DNA of 64,000 nt from Biomphalaria glabrata (taxonomy: Eukaryota > Mollusca > Gastropoda > Planorbidae), in assembly GCF_947242115.1 (NCBI RefSeq), contig NC_074726.1:9016270-9080269 (forward strand), read 5' to 3'. Of the stretch, positions 24,621 to 35,135 are shown in pieces (position 1 is the first letter of the stretch; each line of letters starts with the position of its first letter). The translations under genes were made by a program, and so were the position numbers. Below the pieces are notes generated by a model. The model saw nothing but the letters and a program-made list of their open reading frames with translations, was not told where the DNA came from and searched no databases.

Positions 24621-24734
24621 AGAACCAGGCAAAAAGTAGCCAATAAGATGTGATTGCTATTTCTGATCCCATTTGCATTTACAAAACTAAAAATAGACTG
24701 ATGTGCTCCGCGGTCACGCCTCATTCTTATATGC

Positions 24735-24900
24735 TTAATAATAATAATAATAATAATAATAATTTTATTTACAGATCGCTGTTAACAAACAAAATGTATG
24801 TGAAACACTGTGAAAACATTACACACAAAACATTACACGCAAAGACGAGAGCTAAAATGACAAACTAATCTAAAACAAAAGTTTTAAACAGATAGGTCTT
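24735..24900 (-). mobile_element. LINE-3 lineage 3' end
   Basis: The sequence (TAATAA)n followed by TTTTATTTACAGATCGCTGT and TAACAAACAAAATG is the reverse complement of the 3' terminus of the LINE at 58795-59788. Confidence 0.7.
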
Positions 24901-24984
24901 AATGTTCTTCTTGAATGCAGTGTAGCATGTTGTCTGTCTGATATCAATGGGGAGTGAGTGAGCTTGTGAGTCTTGGACGCTGAC

Positions 24985-25345
24985 TGCTTATCTAGAAAGG
25001 AAGATCCTAGCAATAGAATTGAGATGCTACAGAAAGATTCCAGGTATCACTTACAAAGAAAGCATCTCTAATGAAGAGATTAAAACATGTGTAAAACAGC
25101 TATCGGACTCCATGATGGCTCGCTAACGTCTATCAAAAAAACGCAAGCTTAAAATCTAAGGTTATATCACAGGATACTCAGTTCTCGCAAAGACCTTCCT
25201 GCAGTGAACAGTAACAGGAAAGGAAAACAGCACAAACGAATGGTCTGTCATTGAAATACATTCTATCTAAGACAGAGAGCAATAAAGAGAGGATGAGCAG
25301 ATCGTATGTGGTGCCCCAACGGTTCAACAGACTAAGTCGCTAAGG
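24985..25345 (+). mobile_element. LINE C-terminal and 3' fragment
   Basis: Translation gives broken pieces of the LINE tail that contains a KWYGHV-type motif. It ends with TGGTGCCCCAACGGTTCAAC and AGACTAAGTCGCTAAGGGAT, shared with 37262-37480 (-) and 58085-58270 (+). Degraded by several breaks. Confidence 0.6.
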
Positions 25346-25523
25346 GATAGTTCAAGGTAGGTAATAAACCCTAAGAGGTCACAGTCTATGAGAGAGGTGA
25401 CAGTATGCAATACTTTTTTTAGCTACAATTTATTAAATGTAACATGCTATTAATTTTGAATGATGGATAATGTTAATAATTATTATTTTTAAAAGTATAA
25501 TTATACGCTAAATGAATATATGG

Positions 25524-25926
25524 AAATGCTGTGGCTGAGGGGTAAAGAACTTGAAACCGGAAGTCCCGTGTTCAAATCTTGGTGAAGACTCTAGCAATTT
25601 TGAGTTTGTTTCCGCACAAACTGTCTTTGTAACCTTGTTTAAATTGATTCTTTTGGTGTCAGTAACCGAAATAAATGTGTAAGATTTCAGCTTGATCAGA
25701 GATTGGGTGTTGGGAGAGATAACGTGTATGATTTTTTTATAAATCAGACACATTGAAATAGTTGAAGTTTTGTAAAATAAAGATTGTCGTTTAAACACAT
25801 TAGACTCTTCAGTTGACTCTACAAAGGTAAAAATATAATTGTTCTATCTTTATTACCATGCCCCTATTCTGCTTGCATATTCATGGAAATTGGGTCGGTG
25901 GGTGGCCGCGGTTCTTGAAAACCGCT
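25524..25926. repeat. tRNA-like head and AT-rich repeat remnant
   Basis: At 25524-25600 is a SINE-like head (GCTGTGGCTGAGGGGTAAAG, GTGTTCAAATCTTGGTGAAG). At 25625-25760 is an inverted copy of the AT-rich repeat seen at 18425-18680 and 49868-50090. Nothing else is visible before the LTR element. Confidence 0.55.
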
Positions 25927-26316
25927 TGTTGTGATTGTTGTGAATTTGTAGCCTATGACTTTGACATGTATACATCACATATGCAATACTTCAAGAACAC
26001 CAGGGATGCGTTAGGAATAAGAAATATTTAATAAAGAAATAAGAATAAATTATAACTGTAGATAACGCCAACAAAGGCTGAATTCCTAAATATACATTAA
26101 CTATCAAACTGCCTTATAATGGTTCCTACTACGCTATCACAAAACTCCGGTCCTCTGTCAACAATAACAAAACCCCAAGGGCCGTCACCCCGCTTTACCT
26201 AGTCAACCAATGGAATAATAATAAATACAATAAATAAACATAGAAATCCTCACATCTTACAACCAAGGTTCTATAAGGTGTTGTCAACAATGGTCTATAC
26301 AAACACAATCACCACA
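25927..26316 (-). repeat. 3' LTR of the Gmr1-like element
   Basis: 390 bp, matching 31723-32112 with one difference seen by eye. Contains AT-rich stretches and ends in TG...CA with short inverted repeats. Confidence 0.95.
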
Positions 26317-26845
26317 TTCCCCCCTTACCAAAATAAGCTATTAATATAACTTATTAATAGCGTAAAGAAAGAGTGAAATGGAGAAAAAAAATACACACAG
26401 ATCCACGATTCTACATTTCCCAAATACATCCCTTAGTTACAATATCACCAAATTAAATTCTCCACATCAAAGACAACTAATGTAGGAGAAAAAGAATGTA
26501 ACAATTCAAATTTAAATCAACAGGGTTGTCGATAGGACTGGTGGCAATTTGAGAGAAAAGAATTAGCACATTCATTTCTTTACATTTAGCCTTAGAGTAG
26601 CGTAATTATAAAACAGGACATTTAGTCTATAGTTAGGTCGTCTCTGAGTACATTAAACAATTCAACAACTTCAACATCATTCTCGATATCACTGACTTTG
26701 CAGGCTTAAGGCCAGTGGAATATGTCTTATGAAGCTCTTTCTAAGGTCCCCCACTATGAGGCTCAATAACGAAAGTCGATGCGTAACAGTCTCACCATTT
26801 CCACAATGTGGGGTCAGCCCTCACACCGTTCTTTTAGTTCCTCAA

Positions 26846-28753
26846 CTATAAGGTCTCACTATTTTCCAACCTTGACAGAGTGTCTGCGATGACGTTGTCT
26901 ACCCCTTCCACGTGTTTGACGTCATATTGAAAGTCAGACAGTTTTAATGCCCAACGGGCCATTCTTCCATTGTTTAATTTGCGACCGTTCAGCGCTTTGA
27001 GGGGTGCATGGTCAGTTTGGAGAATGAACGACTTGCCTAATAGATATCTAGCAAGTTTAGCGGTGGCCCAGACGATGGCTAGGCATTCTCTTTCTACAAC
27101 TGCATATCGTTGCTCTGTGTCCGTCAGCTTACGGCTGATGTAACATACGGGATGGAGATTGCCCTCATGTTCCTGCAGTAAGCACGCTCCAATCCCCGTA
27201 GACGACGCATCGGTTGCTAAGGTAAATGTCTTTGACAGGTCTGGTAGTTGTAGGATAGGTTCCGATTGGAATACTTGTTTTATTTCTTGCACAGATTCCT
27301 CGCAATGTTGGTCCCACTCAATTTTCCTCTGTGTGTTATTCTGCCTACGTTCCGTTTTACCGTTCTTAGTTTTTGTCAAATCCGTTAAGGGTGTCATCAT
27401 TTCTGCACAGTTAGGAATGTATTTCCTGTAAAAGTTAACCAAACCGATTAATCTCTTAACGTCCTTTACGTTCTTTGGAGTCTCAATTTCTAGGATTCGT
27501 TGTATGGTGTTTCCCTTTGGTATTAATTGTCCATATCTTATGTCATGGCCTAGAAATTCAATAGTATCTGTAGCAAGTTCTAGTTTACTTGGTCGAGCAG
27601 TTAGACCATGTCGTTGAAGGGTGTTCAAGATTGACTCTAAAGCTTCCACATGTTCCTGCCAGTTCTCACTATACACACATATATCATCCATATATGCGAT
27701 CACATTTTTATGGCCTGCCAGAACTATTCTCATAAGTCTGTTGAATGTTGCAGGAGCATTCACCAGGCCGAATGGCATATACTTCCATTGGTATAGTCCA
27801 AATGGAGTAGAAAATGCCGTTAGGTGGCGTGCACTTTCGGCTACTGGAATCTGATAGTAACCTTTTGCAAGGTCTAGCTTACTAAATATTTTGGCATTAG
27901 CTAAAGTAGCAAACAAGTCCTCTGGGTTGGGCATGGGTTCTGCGTCTAAATCTGTAATGCTGTTTAATTGACGATAGTCTACGCACATTCTGGTTTCTCC
28001 GTTTTTTTTCTTGACCATTACTACTGGAGCTGCAAATGGGGATTTCGATCTTTCGATAATTCCCAGACTTGTAAGTTCATCTATCTCCTTTCTAATCGCT
28101 TCTCTGTAATTTAGTGGCAAGTTGTAGCGGATTACCTTTCTTGGTTTGTCTCCCGTAGTGGTGATGTCATGGGCTATGGTTGTTGTCTTTCCCGGCACGT
28201 GGGTTAATACTTTCTCATACTTTTGTAGGATTGCCTTGATTTGGTTTTTCTTCTCTTCCGCTACGTTGCCGATTTTTACACATGTCCAGTTTTCTGCATT
28301 TGTTGTGAATGTAGGTAGCGTATTCTCATTATCATTATCTTCTTCAGAAATCATAGCAACATTTATGGTTTCTGCTTGATGGGTTTCATTGATCAATTCA
28401 CTGGGTCTCAAATGATATGGGGATAAAATATTAATGTGAAATATTTTCTTTTTTCCATTGACTTCAATCTCGTAATCTACATTGTTCATTTTCCTTGTGA
28501 TTTTAAATGGCCCTCTCCACGATAGTTCCATTTTGTTCTTATCTGGTAGCAACACACGAACTTCTTCACCAACTTTAAATGTTCTTAATCTCCTATTTCT
28601 ATTCACTCTTTGTCTTGTTTCTATTCCTTTGTCGTTGAGTGATTCTTTTGCGATATGACAAGCTCGAATTATTCGGTCTCTAAGGTTAACTATGGCCTCT
28701 AGCGAGTTTCTTCTATCTTCATCTAGATCCTTCTTGTAGAGTAGAGATTTCAA
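26846..28753 (-). CDS. LTR element part: integrase C-terminus, RT, RNase H
   Basis: Part of the LTR element. In order it shows the GPY/F-type integrase C-terminus (SWRGPFKITRKM and IEVNGKKKIFHINILSPYH), the RT core (CVDYRQLNS, FSKLDLAKGYYQIPVAES, FGLVNAPATF and the catalytic YMDD in VIAYMDDICVYS), then the connection and RNase H (FTLATDASSTGIGACLL, DHAPLKAL, ADTLSR). This is an element fossil, not a host gene. Confidence 0.9.
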   Translation of the reverse strand: MKSLLYKKDLDEDRRNSLEAIVNLRDRIIRACHIAKESLNDKGIETRQRVNRNRRLRTFKVGEEVRVLLPDKNKMELSWRGPFKITRKMNNVDYEIEVNGKKKIFHINILSPYHLRPSELINETHQAETINVAMISEEDNDNENTLPTFTTNAENWTCVKIGNVAEEKKNQIKAILQKYEKVLTHVPGKTTTIAHDITTTGDKPRKVIRYNLPLNYREAIRKEIDELTSLGIIERSKSPFAAPVVMVKKKNGETRMCVDYRQLNSITDLDAEPMPNPEDLFATLANAKIFSKLDLAKGYYQIPVAESARHLTAFSTPFGLYQWKYMPFGLVNAPATFNRLMRIVLAGHKNVIAYMDDICVYSENWQEHVEALESILNTLQRHGLTARPSKLELATDTIEFLGHDIRYGQLIPKGNTIQRILEIETPKNVKDVKRLIGLVNFYRKYIPNCAEMMTPLTDLTKTKNGKTERRQNNTQRKIEWDQHCEESVQEIKQVFQSEPILQLPDLSKTFTLATDASSTGIGACLLQEHEGNLHPVCYISRKLTDTEQRYAVVERECLAIVWATAKLARYLLGKSFILQTDHAPLKALNGRKLNNGRMARWALKLSDFQYDVKHVEGVDNVIADTLSRLENSETL

Positions 28754-28888
28754 TATTTGGAGCGGCCCCCTTGGGTTCGCTCCATAAATTAGCTCAAATG
28801 GTGAGAACCCAGTACTATTTTGAGGAACTTCCCTGTATGCAAAAAGTACACAAGGTAAAAATAAGTCCCAGTCCTCTTCTCTACCTAC

Positions 28889-31540
28889 TTAAGCCTTTTC
28901 TAACATGGTTTTTACAGTCCCGTTTAGTCGTTCGCAGACCCCATTGCTCTGGGGGCAGTAGGGGGTCGTGAAACACTGCTTTATCCCTAGGGTGTTCGTA
29001 ATGTGACGAGTAAGGTTTGCTGTGAACTGTACCCCTCTATCGCTTAGGATAGTATCCGGGAACCCAATTCTAGTGAACAAGTTCAGCAAAGCTCCAGCTG
29101 TTTCTTCTGCTGTAGCCTTTTTCAAAGGATATGCTTCTGCCCATCGTGTAGCGAAATCTACAATTGTTAGGATATACCTGTGACCCCTTTTTGACATTGT
29201 GGCTGTCGGTCCTATAATATCAACTGCAATTTTCTCGAAAGGTCTACATGCTAGATCTGTTCTCTGTATAGGAGCTGGTCTCGGTTTGTTTTTCCTCATG
29301 TCCATGCATATTTTGCAGGATGACACATATTTAGCAATATCTTTGTCCATGCCAGGCCAATAGAAGGAGTGTTGGATTCTTTGTTTTGTTTTTGCGCGAC
29401 CCATATGTCCAGCTACTGATAGATCGTGACCTTGCTGTAGTATCATTAATCTGTATTCCTTGGGTGTTACTAATTGTTTGAATTCACCCCTTTGATCGGT
29501 ATATTTTCTAATTAAGGTGCCTTGTTTTATTATGAATTCTTTTTTACTTCTCTTCGTGCTTGCTACTGTTCCTTTCTTTGCCAAATTAAAAATTTTAGTC
29601 AGAGTGGGGTCTTTCTTTTGAGCTTCTTGAAATTTTTCTGGATTGCATTTCTCTGTCATAGTGTCACCCCCAGGCGTTTCGTCACTATCGTCTCTTCTAG
29701 TTCTGTTCAGGAGGTCATCGCCAGAACTTTCCTGTTCTCGTTTCAATTTTTGTTGTCTGGTTTCAACTTGCTGTATGGTTTCTATAGGACTTGTCTGGCT
29801 AGGGATCTGTACTTCTTTTCGGTTGGGGTTTTGTGCCATTTGTTGTTGCATCTGCATACAATCATCTTGTTGAGGTAACTTCCAGTTATACAATTCTTTC
29901 CAACTGTTGATCTGAGCCTCTTTTGGAAATTCTATGTTTGGAACATTTCCTATCAACAAATCGAATGGTCCATTATCAACAACTATAGCTTCAACTGTTT
30001 TATTGAAATAAGGGGAGTTAATGTGTACTATAGCGGTCGGGTAACTTTTGACCTGCCCTCCAAAACCTTGTACTTTGCATTGTCTTTTGGTGTACTGATG
30101 GGGACTCACAAGTTTTGCTAGAAGTACACATTTCGTGGCCCCTGTGTCGCGTAGGGAAAGGATGTGATTCCCGTTAACTATTGCAGGGGTAACGTACGGT
30201 GAAAGACTCTCTGCTAAGCCTCCTACGTGAGCTACAACATCATTCTTCCAGTATTCTCTTCGCCTTGCCTCTCTACAGTACTTCGCTATGTGTCCTATTT
30301 TCCTACAGTTAAAGCATCTCACTTCATTTCTCTGGGCCGATGACTGATTTGGTCTATAATCATTTTGTTCTCTCTCTGTATATCTCTGTATATCTCTGTC
30401 TTGTGGTGGGCTACGTTGTTGTGCTGTTTCTTTCCTTGTAAATCGTGCTGCTGTAGGGACTGTTGTGGCGGCAAATTCGATTTCTTCACTGTTTTCAACC
30501 TTTTGTAGTATTTCGCCCGGATGTGCTGCTACATAAGTTTGACACAGTTCCATAACGGTCTCCACACTTCTCGGTTTTCTTTCCTGTAGGAAAGCAAACA
30601 AATGCTTCCCAGCAGTTGATACGATTTTGTCCACGATGATAAACTGCTTCAGATTCTCGAACGATTCTTCAATTCCAGACGCTTGAACCCATTTTTCGAA
30701 CGTTATTTTCACATCAGAAACAAATTGCTTCATGTTGCCGTCTGATGGTGGTTTTAGCTCATGAAACTTCTGTCGGTAGTCGTCTTCGCTGTATTGATAG
30801 AAATCAAGTAATGTTTTCTTGAGGATGGCATAGTTTGCTACCCCGTCATCGCTTAGGACTTGTAGTGCATCGAGGGCCTTTCCTCCGACCAAACTGAGAA
30901 GTTGTATGGCCCATTCGTGTTGTGGTTCTTTTTCAAGTTTCATCAGCATTTCAAATCTGTTGATAAATGCATCCATCTTATCCGTGCCTTCCACGAATTT
31001 TTGTCTCTTTGTTTGGGGCGTGTTTCTTTTCCTCGTGTCTCTATTTTCCTGCTCCTCTACATCCTTTGCTTTACTCTCTTTTTCGATTGCGGCAATTTTG
31101 GCCTTCGATTCCTCGTCGTCTCTTTTTATTTTGGCCGCTACTTGGTCCTCTTCTAGTTTCCATTTAAATCTCATCTCTTCTTCCTGCATTGCCATCTTCC
31201 GTTCTTCTATTTTCGCCTTTTCTTCTTCTACTTTCGCCCTTTGTTTCCTTTCTTCTTCTTCTACTTTCGCCCTTTGTTTCCTTTCTTCTTCTTCTACTTT
31301 CGCCCTTTGTTTCCTTTCTTCTTCTTCTACTTTCGCCCTTTGTTTCCTTTCTTCTTCTTCTACTTTCGCCTTTTCTTTCCTTTCTTCTTCTCTTTCTTTC
31401 CTCTCTTCCATTCTAGCATCTCTCTCCTCATTCTGTTTTATGATTTTAGCAACCCACTCGTCCAATTCTTCTCTTTGGTAGCCAAGACTCTTCCCCGTTT
31501 CATATAGTTTTAGTAGGTCACCGTATACTTTCTCGGCCAT
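28889..31540 (-). CDS. LTR element part: Gag, protease, integrase
   Basis: Part of the LTR element, 883 residues open. Residues about 40-165 form a charged coiled coil with four near-perfect 11-residue repeats (VEEEERKQRAK). Residues about 180-250 are an N-terminal capsid-like region. Residues about 254-340 (30521-30781) resemble the SCAN domain: YRQKFHELKPP, then LKQFIIVDKIV and SVETVMELCQTYV. A CCHC knuckle, CFNCRKIGHIAKYC, follows at about 409-422, and a protease motif, LRDTGATKCVLL, at about 463-474. Integrase has the HHCC region (VAGHMGRAK, CKICM) and DDE residues in AVDIIGP, LSDRGVQF and NGVCERLNG. Confidence 0.9.
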   Translation of the reverse strand: MAEKVYGDLLKLYETGKSLGYQREELDEWVAKIIKQNEERDARMEERKEREEERKEKAKVEEEERKQRAKVEEEERKQRAKVEEEERKQRAKVEEEERKQRAKVEEEKAKIEERKMAMQEEEMRFKWKLEEDQVAAKIKRDDEESKAKIAAIEKESKAKDVEEQENRDTRKRNTPQTKRQKFVEGTDKMDAFINRFEMLMKLEKEPQHEWAIQLLSLVGGKALDALQVLSDDGVANYAILKKTLLDFYQYSEDDYRQKFHELKPPSDGNMKQFVSDVKITFEKWVQASGIEESFENLKQFIIVDKIVSTAGKHLFAFLQERKPRSVETVMELCQTYVAAHPGEILQKVENSEEIEFAATTVPTAARFTRKETAQQRSPPQDRDIQRYTEREQNDYRPNQSSAQRNEVRCFNCRKIGHIAKYCREARRREYWKNDVVAHVGGLAESLSPYVTPAIVNGNHILSLRDTGATKCVLLAKLVSPHQYTKRQCKVQGFGGQVKSYPTAIVHINSPYFNKTVEAIVVDNGPFDLLIGNVPNIEFPKEAQINSWKELYNWKLPQQDDCMQMQQQMAQNPNRKEVQIPSQTSPIETIQQVETRQQKLKREQESSGDDLLNRTRRDDSDETPGGDTMTEKCNPEKFQEAQKKDPTLTKIFNLAKKGTVASTKRSKKEFIIKQGTLIRKYTDQRGEFKQLVTPKEYRLMILQQGHDLSVAGHMGRAKTKQRIQHSFYWPGMDKDIAKYVSSCKICMDMRKNKPRPAPIQRTDLACRPFEKIAVDIIGPTATMSKRGHRYILTIVDFATRWAEAYPLKKATAEETAGALLNLFTRIGFPDTILSDRGVQFTANLTRHITNTLGIKQCFTTPYCPQSNGVCERLNGTVKTMLEKA

Positions 31541-31722
31541 TTTATGGACGTAGGTTTGTTCTTATACTTTACGACAAGCCTTTTAGTCCCTGAGTTACTT
31601 GATTTCCCAGCTCTATATTTGAAGTCAGTAGAGCTTACTGCTGACCAGAAGATAATAGATAACAACTATAATGATGAAATAGTTCACCTGTCAACTTGTT
31701 GACACACTTGCTGCTCCACCAT

Positions 31723-32112
31723 TGTTGTGATTGTTGTGAATTTGTAGCCTATGACTTTGACATGTATACATTACATATGCAATACTTCAAGAACACCAGG
31801 GATGCGTTAGGAATAAGAAATATTTAATAAAGAAATAAGAATAAATTATAACTGTAGATAACGCCAACAAAGGCTGAATTCCTAAATATACATTAACTAT
31901 CAAACTGCCTTATAATGGTTCCTACTACGCTATCACAAAACTCCGGTCCTCTGTCAACAATAACAAAACCCCAAGGGCCGTCACCCCGCTTTACCTAGTC
32001 AACCAATGGAATAATAATAAATACAATAAATAAACATAGAAATCCTCACATCTTACAACCAAGGTTCTATAAGGTGTTGTCAACAATGGTCTATACAAAC
32101 ACAATCACCACA
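31723..32112 (-). repeat. 5' LTR of the Gmr1-like element
   Basis: 390 bp, the partner of 25927-26316. The right flank repeats the target CCGCT. Confidence 0.95.
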
Positions 32113-32133
32113 CCGCTAATGAAAAAAAAATTA

Positions 32134-32405
32134 AAGTTCCCATATTAGACCTTGTGATCTATAAGGAAGATGATGTAAGGGTCAACTGTTTATGTGGCCC
32201 ACGGTTAACGAGGGTGTCATGTGGCCAACACAACGACCAACCGTTTTTACTTTTGCCCAACTACTGTCAGGTACCCATTAGAGCTGGGTGGACTCAGAAG
32301 CGCCCTAAGATCCCGAAATAAAAAAAAATCCCAGCCTTCACCAGGATTCAAACCCAGGACCCCGGGTTCGGAAGCCAAGCACTTTACCGCTCAGCAGCGC
32401 TATAT
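32134..32405 (-). mobile_element. tRNA-derived SINE (family 1)
   Basis: Reverse complement reads from a tRNA-like head (GCTGAGCGGTAAAGTGCTTG, then GGGTTTGAATCCTGG) into the shared body with GCGCTTCTGAGTCCACCCAG and ends at an AT-poor tail matching 9580 and 54893. It lies 22 bp from the LTR element. Confidence 0.85.
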
Positions 32406-33116
32406 CTTTATTACCATGAACGCGGTTCTTGATTAGCCACTATAATGGTTTTATGTTGTTGTTTTTTTTTAAATATATTATTCAAAAGTTGTTGAGAGAA
32501 AAGTAATCGCTCTTACAATTAGTTATCTCCCTTTTGAAGGAGAAATTATCTTTAAAAGAAAACAAATTTATGTTACTTGTTTTAAATACTATTTGATATT
32601 ATACATTTGTTTATAAAAAAAGATGAAACGAGCTCGTACTAACCGAAGAGAGGAAAGAGAGAGAGAGAGAGAGAGGGGAGAGAATAAAATCAACGCTTGT
32701 ATCGAAATTGTACTTGTTTACGGTTAGAAGTTACACCTTATTGAAAAGTGCTTTTCTTGAACAAGAAAGTAAAACACCTGGCCCCTACTTCCAGTATGTT
32801 CCTAAAACATTTATACAGGAAATGTTGCCACGGTACAATTTAAAAACAAAAATTGTCATGCGCATTTGAACCTTTTTTATTTTAGTACCTAAATGTGCAT
32901 TTTGTTGCACCAGCCAGTTCCAGAGAAAGGAGTATATATATGTTGTGCAATCATTGAAAGGAGTTTCCTCAGGGCTGTGGTTTAAACATATTTGACAACA
33001 CAAAACTATGATCTCAAGCACTACACATAATATCAAACGTAAATTTTATAGATATATCTTAAACTGATTTTTTCTCATATACATATAAATAAATAAATAG
33101 ATAGATAGAGAGATTA

Positions 33117-33118
<2 letters not shown>

Positions 33119-33188
<70 letters not shown>
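33119..33188. repeat. (TA)n microsatellite, left of the GGCGTAGC element
   Basis: About 70 bp of near-pure TA. TA repeats resume right of 35360, so the element between them sits in a TA array. The stretch 32406-33118 shows only a (GA)n run at 32653-32677. Confidence 0.9.
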
Positions 33189-33399
33189 CATGGGCGTAGC
33201 CAGGGGGGGGGGTTTTGGGGTTCAAACCCCCCCCGAAATGAAATCCCCCCCCCTTGGGGGGGATCGGAATTTAGTAAATGATTTTTTTGCTTTGATTTTG
33301 TTTATTTTAGGTGAGATTTTAATACTAAACCATCAATTGCCCCAGCACAACCAATGGGGTTTTGAATTTAAAACCCCCTACCAGGGGGGGTTAGAGTTT

Positions 33400-34130
33400 A
33401 AAAACCCCTACCAGGGGTTTTGAGTTTAAAACCCCCTACTAGGGGTTTTTGCAGTTAACCCCCCCCCTCTTCTATAAAACAAAACAAAACAAAAATGCAA
33501 ACGAAAATCTCCTAATTCCAAGAGCACAGTTAAGGGAGATTTTTATTTTAAAACCCCCTCCAAAATTTACGATAAACCCCCTCTTCAATATAAAAAAAAA
33601 GTTAATTACGCACTCAAAATGTTATGAGCGTAGCTAAATGGGTTTTGACTTAGTTTTTAGTTTAAACCCCACTTCAGCGGGGTTTGAAAGTAAAAAATAC
33701 CTCTTTAATAATAAAAACAAAGCAAATTATACACTCAAAATGTTTTGTGTGTAGTCAAAGGGGTTTTGAGATTAAACTCCCCTCCAGTGGAGTTTGAAGC
33801 TAAAAAGTACCTCTTCAATATAAATAAAAGCAAATTACTCACACTAAAATCTATGAACGCAGCCAAAGGGGTTTTGAGTTTAAACCCCCCGCCAGAAGAG
33901 TTTGAGGCTAAAAAATACATCTTCAGTGTAAGAAAAAAAGCAAATTACGCACTCAAAATGCTATGAGCGTTGCCAAAAGGGGTTTTGAGTTTAAACCCCC
34001 ATTCAGAGGGGTTTAATGCTAAAAATACCTCTTCAATATAAAAAAAAAAGCAAATTACACACTAAAATTATTTGAGCGTAGCCAATCCAATCGGGGGTTT
34101 TGAGTTTAAACCCCTCTTCTACAGATGGCG
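33400..34130. repeat. 109-bp tandem array echoing the element's end motif
   Basis: Units start near 33624, 33745, 33854, 33963 and 34072, the last four 109 bp apart. Each has a (G)AGCGTAGCCA-like start, GGGGTTTTGAGTTTAAACCC, and a spacer with ATACCTCTTCAATAT and GCAAATTACACACT. The start resembles the terminal GGGCGTAGCCAGGGG of the host element, so the terminal sequence appears to have been iterated internally. Short translated frames here are not genes. Confidence 0.75.
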
Positions 34131-34379
34131 TTTGTTTAAAGTTTAAAACACCTCCAGATGGTTTTGAGTTTAAGATCCCCCTACAGAGCATTTTGAGGTG
34201 GAAAACCCCCAACAGATGATTTTGACGAAAAAAATTCTCTTTTGGATATAAAATCTAAAGCAAACTACAGTCACTTAATTCCAAGAGCATATTCAAGAAT
34301 GGTTACACATTTTTATCAGTGGCAGGGCTCCCTTAATAAACTGCAGTGAATAGTCATCTGCCGAAATTGAATAATACTA

Positions 34380-35135
34380 AATGTACAGTGGCTCAACAAA
34401 GATGGCTAAGACAGATTTTAGAAGTCCGTTATAGAGATCGGGTTTAAATCAAGGAAATCCTATGCCGAACTGGGAGTCGACCCTTTAGTAAGATTGTGAG
34501 AGAGCGACGCATGAGGTTTGCGGGACATGTTCTCCGACAAAATGGATTACGCATAAGAAGAGTTGCAATGATATCCTAGTACAACTTGACGCCACTCATT
34601 CATTGAGGTCCTCATGGCAGGTGGGAAGAGGCTTTAGACATTACCAGTGACAGATTTTTATGGAAACAGCTTGACGTCAAATGCTCCGAACGGCGCGGTA
34701 GGGTCTAAGTCTGTAAGAATAGCACATTAGGTTTTTGAAATAAAACTTTTTAATAGCAGGAAAATGCACTGTAGATACCTCAGAATATGCATTTTGTTGG
34801 CTTTCAATACCAGGAATAGTGCTTGGCGGCGGGGCTTCGCCCCGTGCTAGCGCTCCCCAGACCCCATTGCTAGTAATGGTAGGGAATCTACAATTTTATG
34901 GAAACAGCTTGACAGCAAATGCGCCAAACGGCGCTGGAGGGTCTAAGTCAGTAAGGATAGCACATTAGGTTTTTGAAATAAAACTTTTTAATAGCAGGAA
35001 AATGCACTGTAGATACCTCAGAATATGCATTTTGTTGGCTTTCAATACCAGAAATAGTGCTTGGCGGCGGGGCTTCGCACCAAGCTGGGGGAGCTCCTAG
35101 CGCTCCCCCAGACCCCCTTGCTAGTATTTGCGGGG
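34380..35135 (+). mobile_element. LINE C-terminal fragment with duplicated 3' region
   Basis: The + strand encodes RERRMRFAGHVLRQNG and LWKQLDVKC, the tail of a LINE ORF2 as also seen at about 55940-56330, broken by several stops. The 3' part, from TTATGGAAACAGCTTGAC to the GC-rich GGCGGCGGGGCTTCG block, is present twice about 236 bp apart. Confidence 0.65.

Larger units (their letters stand above)
25927..32112 (-). mobile_element. Young Gmr1-like Ty3/gypsy LTR retrotransposon
   Basis: 6186 bp on the - strand, bounded by 390-bp LTRs (25927-26316 and 31723-32112) and flanked by a 5-bp target duplication CCGCT (25922-25926, 32113-32117). LTR ends are TGTTGTGATT...AATCACCACA. A primer-binding site follows one base inside the 5' LTR (TGGTGGAGCAGC, - strand, from 31721). 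A polypurine tract AAGGGGGGAA adjoins the 3' LTR (26317-26326). Parts in transcription order are Gag with long coiled coil, SCAN-like capsid segment and CCHC knuckle, then protease, integrase, reverse transcriptase and RNase H. Integrase before RT is the order of the Gmr1 group, unlike most Ty3/gypsy elements. The LTRs differ at about one position, so insertion is very recent. It looks almost whole, with about one break. Confidence 0.93.

Noticed and set aside
31189-31507. Several Phe/Ser/Leu-rich + strand frames
   Set aside because: Antisense of the Glu/Lys/Arg coiled coil of the LTR element Gag.
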